From Tubiluchus corallicola (taxonomy: Eukaryota > Priapulida > Priapulimorpha > Priapulimorphida > Tubiluchidae): a stretch of DNA of 64,000 bases. Location: assembly GCA_030141605.1 (NCBI GenBank), contig JAQGDQ010000082.1, positions 422,501 to 486,500 of the forward strand. Reading direction: 5' to 3'. The notes below the pieces were generated by a model. That model worked only from the letters and a program-made list of their open reading frames with translations, did no database searches and was not told the DNA's origin. Position 1 is the stretch's first letter; the number at the start of each line of letters is the position of its first letter. Below, piece by piece: positions 48,401 through 60,400 of this stretch. The position numbers were made by a program, and so were the translations under genes.

Positions 48401-51400
48401 GCTAACCTTAATCACAATGTGCCCTTTGCGATTTCCGCCATCAAGAACGCGATGTTCGGTTACCATAACAACCTGTCCGCCCTCTTCGATGCGGCGAGTG
48501 TTCTCCTCCCCCTGATGAAGGATGCGATAATAATCGTTCTGTGCAATGCACACGAACTGACAGTCATCCACCCTAGTCCTCATGATGCCTTCATGGAACT
48601 GTTTTTCCATCACAGGACTAATGCCAAAACTGAAAATACAACAGCCGCAATTTTAGTATAAGAGCATGAACTCTACATTAAAGCCGAATGTGAACAGAAT
48701 ATATATTACGAGCAGATCTAACAAACCACAGCGTACAACAACTAATACACTAAACTCACAAAAAGTCATTTCGTGGTAAAGAAAACATGAAGTTTAAAAG
48801 AAGATTTTATTAACAACAACAACACATTAGTAATCAGTGAATGAAAGTTATTTTAATGATGGTACAAATCCACAATTGATGGCACAAACACGGTTGTGGT
48901 TCTGTATTTGTGCCATCATTAATAAAAACCTCAACACCAAGATCATGAGGTCTTTTTTAATTATTCTCAACTAAGATAGGAGAGATAGGATAAATTCTTA
49001 GGCTCAATAACAAGCTGGTAAAATAAGATGGTACTTGAGTGAGAGATGTGACTGTAATGAATTGAAACTGGCACTATGTTAGTTAAGTTCACTGTGTTAA
49101 TATCTATCAAAAAAAGAATACTTACCTATCACCAAGATTGAGCATTTTTATTTCCCCACTAGGGAGTGCCACGTCAACACAGCCATTGACGATGACAGAC
49201 CATGAGTCCAACTCTTCCTTATCATTCATAACAATAGTGCCCGACTTTTCAACAACTGCGAACACCATGACGGCACACAGCGCTCTTCGTACAGCCAGAG
49301 TCATGTTAGCAAATGCCTGTAAAAAAACAGTGTGTACTTGCAAAGAACTGCAACTTTAACAAGGCATTCCATCGAAACCCCTAAAGCTGTTAAAAAAGTA
49401 AACAAGTTAAAAGAATTACATACATCTTTCGAATTTCAAAAACTTGAAAAAACAGCATGTAGACCGATGCATTTCACCAAAAATTCAAAAAATTTGTACT
49501 TGTTGTTATTACGTAAAACATCTGTTTCGTGCAGCTTTTACTCATACTACTCTTAACTCTGCAAGCACATAAATCGAGCTTTGATAAAATAAGCAAATGT
49601 TACGCAAACAAAAACATTTCATGTAGTAGTAAATAAACAGTCGTACACGATGCTGAAATGCCAGTAACCTGACAGATAAGGAAAAAAACATTTTGTACCA
49701 AGAGGGCAAAACAGCAAAAAATGATCAAATTATCTTTTCCAGACAGGATTCTTAAACTGACGACCTTTAGCAGTTAAGCATCTAATAATAACTGACTTAG
49801 CTTTTTGCTGGTGTTAGCCATTAATAGGTCCATAACACATACTTACAGGTAAATGTTGCATAAACTCTAACAGTATCTCAATATCATCATCTGTCCGATC
49901 TGATGGATCTTTCTCTAAACATTCCCTGACAGCATCTCGAACGACCACCGACTGCAAGAAGAAATTAACTATTAAAAATGGAAACAAAAAGTGGTTATTA
50001 TTGAACGTAAAAAAGTAAATTTGCTGACAACGGATTTGCTTGTACAATATATTACACGTCTCCAGTTTTTGTTAGATGTGTTTCCTAATCCAAAATTTTA
50101 AAACAGAAAAGCTAGCAAAATACTAACACAATTTTTTAAAATGATAAGAAAGATAAAATGTAAAATTTATTATCACTATAATATGCGATCAAGCCAATTA
50201 ACTATAATACAGTAGCAACAGCAGCTTTTGTAGCAAAAATTGTATTTTTCCAATTCAAACAGAAACCTTTTGTCCACAAAAGTCCACGTTTGTGTTCTCC
50301 ACAAACTTAAAACCACATCTATCCACAATTAATACACTCTTTAGCATATAATAAAAACGAATGTGGAATTAAAAAGAATGTCAGTAACACAATAAGCTTT
50401 TGATGATTTGATCTTCCACCAAGTCACAAAAAGTTTCCAATGTGCACGACCTCACGTATCGTAATTACCATTATTTGTCTTTTCCATTTTCCCATGAATA
50501 TATCTACTGCACTAGCTAAACAGTCCTTGTGTTAAACCACAAATGCTCACAGGGCAAATGATTAATAGACCACACATCTAACTAGGCATTTGCAGTTAAT
50601 CACTATAACAGTCCTCTGGCAAAACCACTAAAATACTCTGCTACTACAAGTCCGCAAGACAACTCGTTTTGTAAAAACTCACAAACACTGGAGATAGTCT
50701 GCCTAACCCCAGCGTGCATTCCAAAATTGGAAATTTTTGCAAAAAGAACAGTTTTAGATTATAATCAGAGGCCAAGGTCAAGTCAAAAGGTCACTCTCTC
50801 TTAAAGACTAACAAAAATGTTGGCCACCCACCATGCAGAGGAAGCATAAGCACCATTGACACCAGTTTGTGCTAATTCCCAATTTACCCAAGAGGAATGC
50901 CCCATGAATTAGCTGAACTAGAAGAGGGAGCAAACATGGTTAATGTATGCTAAAAAACTATAAAAAAAACTATAACAAACTACATAGTAAGAACTTTTAT
51001 AGTTTCTAGAGGTAAAAACAACAAACAATAATAGTAACCAAGAGGAAAAAGTACAGCGATGTGTTTTATTATCTGTCTTTTATTTCTTTTACAACTAAAC
51101 AAGGAACTATTTGTTATTTTGCTATGAAAGTCGTCTACTCATTTAGATAGGCAGTTTTTAGTCTACCAACCAAAAATATGTTTTTTTTACTATAAAGACA
51201 AGCAAAATAATTTTCTGTATCTAATCTGCACTTATAAATTATTTTTAGGTAATGTTTGCACCCAGCTCTTGTTGTAATTATCACCTTGCATTTTGTTTCA
51301 TTTTATAATACCCATTTTGTAACCACTAAAAAGTCGAGATATTTTCCAACAAGTATCAATAATGCAACTATACCCTTGTGTCAGAACAGTCACATTCACA

Positions 51401-54400
51401 GAACAGTCACAGCTTCCCTTTACACTCTTTTTTGTTTGTGATTTCATGATAACAGTAGAGTCTTGTAAAGAATTATGTATTACTTTGACCATTTGACTTC
51501 ACCTGTATGATGGCTCTATCTCCCCACTTCGCAACCGCAGGACCAGTTACACCATTGGCTATGTACTTAGTCGACAATAATCACCTCTATGCAAAGCTCC
51601 AGCTTTAATTTACTATGGCTACTGAAACTTACATCAATGGACTCGTTCATGTCATCTTCATCGTCGCTGTCGGCCAGTGATTCCACCATCCCACTGTGGT
51701 CCGCATCACCCTCCCCTTCAGTGGAGCTCTGCATCAAGTCGGAGCCACTGTAGGCAGAGGAGGTGTCGCTGCTTCGTGACGACCGGTTGGATTTGCTAAG
51801 GTATGCTTCACTCCGGTGTAACACATGCTGGACTGGTTGTAGTTCAGTCGGCACCTATGCAAAAAGAACACAAATTTATATAATATTCATTATTATTTAC
51901 TCACTTATTTCAGCATAAAGAATTGTCAACTATGGGAACTTAAGATTTTAATCTTCCCAACGTTTAGTTGCAGTCTCACATTTTTTTCAGTATATATATA
52001 GAGGAATCGAATCTGACAATCAAATCAACATTTTTCTCTTTCCGAATTTAAACAATAACTGATTGTCATAAAGTTTTATGAAAATGCACGAGAAAAAACC
52101 TCTTAAAATGAGCTAATTGTGAAATTTTAACTTTTTCAAATCACTAGTAAATTAAAATTACATATACGGAATCTACATTTAGCATTTGAGAGTGTAAGGA
52201 TATCATGTACCTAATTAAAAGTTTGCTAATTTTCTAGGTAAAACCACATATTGCCAAGATAACTGCAAGGTTAAGATAACATAGATCGACAGTAAGTTAG
52301 TACTAAAATGCCACCTGCGGAGTGAACTAGTCAACCTAAGCTTCAGGTCTAAAACATGGATATACAAACTACAATCCAACAACAAACCAACCCACCAAAA
52401 AATAACAGAGCTTTTAAAATCACAGCTTACAAACCATTTTACAAAGATTACCAGTAAGATTTGATCTTGTAGGAACTAAACGAAGAAAATAGGACGACAA
52501 GGATTAAAACCTCGGTGCTTACAGCGCTTTTAACAGACCTTTCAGAAACCATGTCATCAACAACAGAGGGCACCAAATGCGTTTACTTAGTCTTTAAGCT
52601 ATACACAACGTAGCGCTTAGCTGTATTGACATGACGTAGCACAGTTTATGTATCAGTGATGGTATTGTGAACACAGTGAAAATGTATTTGACATGCTAAA
52701 TTTCTGAGTGGTCTATTAAACTCCATTTTATTATGAGTTAATGAAAATTCCTATGTAGAGTATGCGAAAATTATGTATATCAAGTTGCCCAAACTGTTTT
52801 TGCCAAGTGAGGCCAAGCTACGTAATTAGGTCTATAAAACAAGTATTTAACTAACGTTTCGTCATGTTTAATTAAAATACACTAGAATACGAGGAAATGA
52901 AGTTAAAACAGCTAAAATGAAAACATAACTATATCAATTAAATTTCTGCTGGCAATTAGAAAATTGAGCACTAATATTGCTATTAAGCAAACTTTTTAAT
53001 AGTATTTCTTTGAATCATTGTTAGCTGACGCATTACACCTCTTCATTTGTCTGGTATAATTTGAATTAATGTTCTATTCTTTCACCCGACATGTTCATTA
53101 CAGAAAAATGAAAATAATTTAATTTGATTTTTTTTAATTCTATGTCCATTTATGTTAGCTATTTTTTTAGTATAATTTATAATATTTTTTCCGTTTTTTT
53201 AGAATGTATGGTACTTTCAATACTGGCAAAATGAAGATAATTTAGTTTGAATTTTCTTTTTCATTCTGTTTCTTTCATTCGTTACATTCAACCTTTATAG
53301 CATGTTATTAGAGTTGTATTTGATTTTGCACGACACACCATGCACCGCTATAATAACTTATGTTCTTTAGAAATGGGTAGCTTTCTGGAGACTGCTTATG
53401 GTCATGAAGCTACCCTGACACTTTAAAAACCATTATTGTCAATGTTGTACATTACAGTTTTTTTATTTACACATGTGTAGAATAAATTGTTCTTTTATCT
53501 TATATTTTATGTCAGACCAGTCTCTAAAATTTATAGAAGTTATAATGCCCTACAGTAAAAAGCAAGCATTACTAGTATTGAAATAGAGTAATTATTTCTC
53601 TTTTTAAAAATTACAACTTTACTACAACATCTAGGTGCATGAAAAGCATTGGTATCACAATAAATTCCATAAAAATGCAGTAAAATTCCTGTCAAGGCAA
53701 CAGTGTACGTAACCCAACCTGTCCCTGCGGCCTATAAACGGACAATAATAGTACTTGTACGATAGTATTAATAACTGAGCACAGGACAGTAATAGCTACA
53801 CATTCTGGACAAGTCAAAAACCCCAGTGAACAAATTAATAATGCAGCTCAGTTATAAATAATGCATTAATGTATTCGTTTCAAAGTGCTGACAACACCAC
53901 GACTGAGTCAGTCTTGCTAATTTGCTCTGACTAATTTTAAAACACAGCTTTCGCATGATTGGAATGTATAATTTTGGCAATAAAACATACAGGTTACGTT
54001 AATTGCGGATGGACTGACTAGCTCGCGAAAGATTTTTTGAAGATTTATTTTATTTACAACCCGCAATCGCAGACTAATAATACCCCTCTGATACAGTAAA
54101 GGGTTAGACAACGTTCCACTTTCTAAGAGTAATAAACTCAATACATCGTTTTAATAGCAGGATTATATCATACGCAGTTAGAACGTTGATATGATGGGTT
54201 TTAGATAAAACTGGGAGGATTTACAATCTTAGGTGCTTGTGCTGAGCTGGTACTTTGCAATCACGCTAGGTACTAAAATAAGACACCCTGGCACAGGTAA
54301 CTGATACAACTATAATTCAAGGCCATGGCTTTTACTTATGTATTGAAGTTAATCACAGTGCAGAGTCGAAAATGTGATAAGGAAGTTAACCCAAGCTGCT

Positions 54401-57400
54401 GTAAGAACTGAATGTTTAATTTCTCAGGTTTTTTAAACGTTCTTTACTAAGCTACTGTGTTTAAACTTACAAATCATGGAAAAGCTCGAAAGAATGCTCA
54501 TATACGTCCTAACAGCATGCTTTCACACATCCTAAAAAGCTATACCTGCATTGCAACAAGAATAAGGGGATCAGAAAGCTATCGTAATAACCCTGTTAGT
54601 TTGCCAAATTGCGACAGGTGACCCTTCAACCTCATAATCAGTTTTTGAGAACTAATCGTAGTTTGAGAAGTAATGGTAATATCATGTATGGTCATGTGCG
54701 AGCAAACAAATTTGAAAAAAGTAAACTTACAACAGGTAACGGTTCTCCTGGAAAATCTATAACGTTAGGCAGATTTCGGCGATGCCATTGTTCAACCAGA
54801 CAGGCACAGTGACGCACAGTTAGGCGCACAACAGATATGGGTACCTGCAGAGATTTGGGAAAACCATTTCTTCGAGCTGAAAATCTCTCTTCCTTGCGGG
54901 AAGGGAAGACTCTGGTGTTACGCAAAAACAAAGCTTCTCTTTTTTGTAACGACGCCGTCATGATGAATAAAAGGTGAGAAAATCATTGCGGAGGAGCAAA
55001 TTCACATAACGGACTTCAAAATAATTTTAAACACCTGATATTGTTCACTTTGTTAACATGATTAACTCCTTAATTTTGCGGAAAAACAGGTGATCAAATC
55101 AAAATCAAAGACGAAATAAACTGAACATCACATTGCGAATTGCTTAAAATGCACTATTCCTTTCCACGGCGTTTCTTTCACAAAAATTGCACAATTCACA
55201 ACTATTATTGATACTATCATATCCGAATGAATAAATCCAAAAAGTAACTACCCACATGCTTGAGTTCAAATAACACGGAGGTTAAAGTTGCTGCGTCAGA
55301 TCTAAGCACTGCTAAAGTACACAACTCGAATAATAAAGTTGAAACTATACACACAATTGTCGTGCTGAAATTTTATGGCGTTTATAGTAAAGTTAGTAAA
55401 AATGACATCACGATGACGTATTCATACGTCCAAACGCTACATGAAGTTCAAAGATGAAAACTGTGATACTGAGCAAAACTGCAACACCAACATGAACAAC
55501 ATTCTCACCAGACAACCAGGAACTAAAACGCTTTAAAATACAATATATTTTCCCGAAAGGCAAAGCACTTCAGGCCGCACGCCAATCAACGAAATCTTGG
55601 CAAAAACACGATCCTGGCATCAAGTCTAGGGGCGCCATAGGAGTCCAACTTTTTACTCACCCGACGGGGGAGGGTGTGATACCCGCACAGTAGCGTACAC
55701 TCACGTCACGTAAGACGTTATAAATGTAACCAACTTGGCGTAAACCTCCGATCAACGGGAAAACGTAACATCACACAAAGCAGAAAGTAAAATTCACTTC
55801 AAACAAACAGAAATTGCGGTCGAACAGTGACACCTTTAGCTCCCAGAAGGTTTTAACCACTTAGCGAATTTCAATAAAACCGTTCCGATTTTTCAACAAC
55901 TTTGCCTTTGAAAGAAGAAACACTTAAAATGAGTCGAGGTTGGGCAAGCGAACTACTTTGCAGAGGTGGGAGTCGGCAGTTATAAGGGAACAGCCGAGTT
56001 ACAAAAAATTTGACACAATAAGTAAAAGACAGGAAGAAATAACGCACCGAGAATAGACAATGTAAGACAACTCGTAACTATAAACTGATACTGTGTACGG
56101 TAAAACAAAGCCACTCAAAATGCATACCAACCACAGTGCAAAGTACCCAAGATAGCAAAAACACTAAAAGCATTCAGCATTCTCAAGTATATGTCAGCCC
56201 CGGGCAAAAAACAATCTGAAGATTTATTGATAGATCATCCTTCAAAGCATTAAAACATATTGTTGTCCAACGCGCGAATAACCCTCGCAGCGTAGTTGTA
56301 GTAATGCGGTAAGGCTGAAATTACCCTGTAAGCTTATAGTTTTTTAACAGATGAAATTGAATTAGCTTTTAATAACTTTGAAACTATATAATTAGCTATA
56401 TATCAATAGTTTAACAGAGAAAATTGAAACCTTCATGAAAAGTTAGAGTAGGCCTACTTCTGTGGTGTAATGGTTAGTGCAGTCTAGGTACTCTGTAGTG
56501 TGATAGTTCGCAAAAGGGCTGCCATAAACCAGATCTTGGGTTCGACTCCCAGTGGAAGAGTAAATCTTTAGATTTTTCAAAATTTCTGATTTAAGTATTG
56601 GTTTCATGCGCTTTATTCATGAAACTAAAAATAAGAGGTTTAAACCAAAGCATACGTTTAACACATGGCAATGGTGCCTCGTTCAATAAGTACCCTAATT
56701 AGACAACGAAGAGTTAAAATTGTTCATGTCAAATTTGAGCTTTGTAGGTCAGCATGTCTAAGATGTCTCAATATTTGCTTTTATAGCTCCTAATAACAAA
56801 GGGTGTTTGACGGCATTACGATTACTATCATAATGAGTGGAATTCCAAAATTTCAACAAAGTAGAACACACACAGAAAAAACTTTATTATCTTATATTAG
56901 AGATTGCTTGAATACTAAGCATTTTGTTCAGTTTAAAGATGTATTCAAGTGACAGAGTTCTGAATAAAAGATATAATTGTCTGTGATCATTGGATGTTTT
57001 GGGATTGTCCCAACCATGTAGATAATAAGCGGGCTTAGGCCTCATCATCATATTTTTTTCTTTTGAGTGCTTAAAACTAATCACTTTTTGTCTTTTTTGG
57101 TTCACTGATGCCTCCATAAATAAATAAATACTGTAATCAAACATTCCAACGTAGCTGTTCATGTACATGGAAAGAACGCTGCATACGTACAAGGTAATTT
57201 GTTTATATCATCCCGAAAATTCTCTACCAGGAAAAGGTAATGAAGTAAATAGCATATTGGAATCCTTTTAGAGTGCTACCTACCGTCTTCACTAGCAAAC
57301 CTTACCTGCCTTATACTAATAGTCACTATATTGCTACTAACAAGACATGCAGAATGGCTGGCTGCTCAGTCATTGCTATTCACTTTTTAAGGTTACCTAT

Positions 57401-60400
57401 GTATTAATTAGCTCGTCTAAGACCTTTGCGTCAGTACTACAAGGCTGCAATGACAGTATCGCAACAACGCCATAATTCAACAACCATTTGTGTGACATAT
57501 GCATAACTGCTTATTATACTACTGAAATAAAAACAAGGTTATTTTTTTCGCGTGTTTTAAGGTAACTTTTGCGACATGATCCTAGAAAAAACGACGATGT
57601 TTAGAAGCAGAAAAACGACAAAATTTTACAGACATATAAGCGAATTTATGTGCTAATGCAGTCACACTTTTAGAAAGCCTTTTATAATAAACATTAACTC
57701 GCCGTTACTGCTATGCATTATTCAGGTGTCTCTTTTATTCTTGTTCAGTCATTGTAACTGCATAGTTTTATGTCTTTTAGCAAAAATAAACGAATAATCT
57801 TAACGTCTTCTTAATTGGAAACACATCAGGAGGATCTTAGGAGTGCTTTTCAAATAAAGGCAACAAAATTTCACAGTGGAACTTAGGAATTAATGTTGCT
57901 AATCTTTATCCAACAAAAAGCTGCTGTCACTGGCTTCAAGCGAACGAATAGTGGTAAAAAATCTAAAGGTAATGTGCTACATGCCCACATAATTCTTTTC
58001 GTTTGTGTTTAAATACCATGTGTTTACTGTTTAGTAAACGAGTAAATACGTTGTTGTAAGTGTTTACTAAAACTATGGTTTTGTTGTTTTCAAACAGGTT
58101 TGACACATTAGAAGCTGGAATCCAACACTCAATGATAGGAGCTACTTAAATATTGATGGTTGTGGTAGGACTGGATCTAGTTCATTATCAAAGGTAACTC
58201 TGTAAGACCCCCTTACCTGGCAGAGGCATCTCAGGAATTTTGAAATTGAATTTGAAAATTTTGAACACATCCTTCATCAATCTAAATACCCAGTACCAGT
58301 ACAGTCACTGAAATTATCCAAGCAACTGAACCCTGTGGTCACCCATTTTTTCACTGATCAACCTGTTATTTTAATTGCCAAGAACACACTGTTACCACTC
58401 GGCTATATAATTTCTCTCCCAAAATGTTGCTCGGCAGCGCCATGTTATTACTATTCAAATGAAAAATTTTCATGTACAGACTGCATACAAATTTCTTGAA
58501 ATTTTATTGACTTAAGTGCAACACTCATGGGCCACCTGATGTTTACCTTGTCATTTAAATGCACAAATTAACTTAAAGGTTATTAAAATATGACAGGCAC
58601 AAAGAGCTGTACTTAATGCAGCGTAAAGTTATGCATGGCAATTGAACATGTTATACCAATTTATAATTACATGTACTTTAATTCAAACTGTAAAATCTAG
58701 AAACAAGCATCTTTTGCATTATTTGAGCGAAAAATATGTAAATCATATACTATTTTAATACCACACTATCTTGTATTTAAGTTTTTTTACAATTTTATTA
58801 AGTCCTATGCTACGCAAGCCAAGTTTTAAATGCAAAATTAATCAAAAAATCTTTTAAAATAGCTGGGCTCGAGTATAAATTTGCACCATTTCTAATAGTT
58901 TAAACCAAAATCTTGCACTGCAAGCTTAGATAGATTTGGCCCAAAACAACATCAAACAAGCCTTATAACTTGACCTAATATTTCCTTTATTCCGCTTACG
59001 AAAAACAGGTACAAGGTGAAGATAAAAAGTAACTAGAAACGCCAAAGTACAACATAGCCGTTGTTTACCCCAGAGGCGTGGAACACCATTGGCAAATAGC
59101 AAACTCTGTCTGTTTTATCCGCTAAGAGATGGCAGCACCACATATAGCGAACCATGAAGCAATCTGCTCGCCTGAAGAATGTACATGTACAAAGTAATAC
59201 GGGTATTCGACAACTTTGTTAGAATGAACTTAATGAAGATTAATGTCCGATTAAAAGTCGTGCTCATTTTGTCTACTACTAGATGGCAGCACAATACAAT
59301 GTAAATAGTAGATGTTTGAATCAGGACATTCTAAATAGTTTCTGTTAAGCCTAGGTTAAAATAGATCCTATTCAGATCAGATGAAAAACACTATGAACTG
59401 ACATCCATAACCTGGTACTCTATACTTATTATTTTACCTGATACCATATTTCAGAAATGAACTACTTGGTTTAGAGACTGAAAATTGAATTTTGCTCCTC
59501 TAAACATATGACTAAGAGGCCTCCCCACAGCTGTCCCTTTGCAATAGAAAATAATAAAAACGACACATGCAATCTGAGACTGAGAGTGTGTTCAAACCCT
59601 AGCTGTCGTCGTCCTCCTCTTCACAAGCATAAAACTAATAAGCACAACAAAGAATGATTTCACGTTTTCATTTGGTTTTCTTACCTGTAATTCTAAATTT
59701 GTTAGGCATCCATCTGAATGCAAGCGCCGCCCTTGTGGCACTTTCACCTCATCTTGTTCTAGTGCAAGAAGTCGTTCCAAGTTGACTGTCGTGCAAGACT
59801 GCCGCTGTCCTGGTCTCATCAGTTGAATATCCGGATAATCAATCTATAACGAAATTCGCATTTTATGGATTTTTCCTGTATATGAGTACATGAATTTTAA
59901 CATTTACACATCCGTAGAACTTAATTCTAATACAATAACAACTATCTCGTTCTCTTTCTATTTCTCTCTCTCTCTCTCACCGCACACATGCACACATACA
60001 CATGCACACGCACACACACACACACACACACAGTACCCTTACTCTCCTCTCCTTCCCTCACCTCTCCCCTGTTCTCCTTCCCCATCTCATTCTCTTTCCT
60101 TCTCCTCCTTTTTCTTTTAAAAACACAAAATTCCATTAACAAAATAGGACTTCGAGCACCAAAGCAATCAGTACTAGTTGCAACAAACGAAAGGACACTT
60201 TGAACAGTAAAATAAGCAAAACCCTCCTTAACTTAATGCAAAACAAAAAAGATCGATGAAATTACACAAAAATAAAATGTTTAATTTGATTGCTTTCAAA
60301 TAGTATTCTATTTTCCTGTAATTTCGTTGCTCTTTTTTATCCTGCATTAAATTGAGATTCCCGACAGACTAGAGTTTGTTTCAAAACCTTCTTTTTGGAT

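Larger units (their letters stand above)
54845..59684 (-). other. Large PDZ-GEF intron
   Basis: This 4.8 kb intron contains the alternative first exon and promoter candidate at its downstream end, a tRNA-derived SINE (56455-56640) and copy 2 of a diverged repeat (about 58105-58385). I see no other exon. Confidence 0.75.

Noticed and set aside
48407-49316. A cAMP-binding role for the PDZ-GEF cNBD-like domain
   Set aside because: The phosphate-binding cassette lacks the Arg and Glu needed for cAMP, as in known PDZ-GEFs.
56455-56560. A functional tRNA gene
   Set aside because: The A and B boxes are too far apart and no cloverleaf with an acceptor stem can be formed; the sequence runs into a SINE-like tail.
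59890-60203. ORFs with His/Thr or Ser/Leu runs on either strand
   Set aside because: They read through a (CT)n/(CA)n microsatellite and its pyrimidine-rich flank in an intron.
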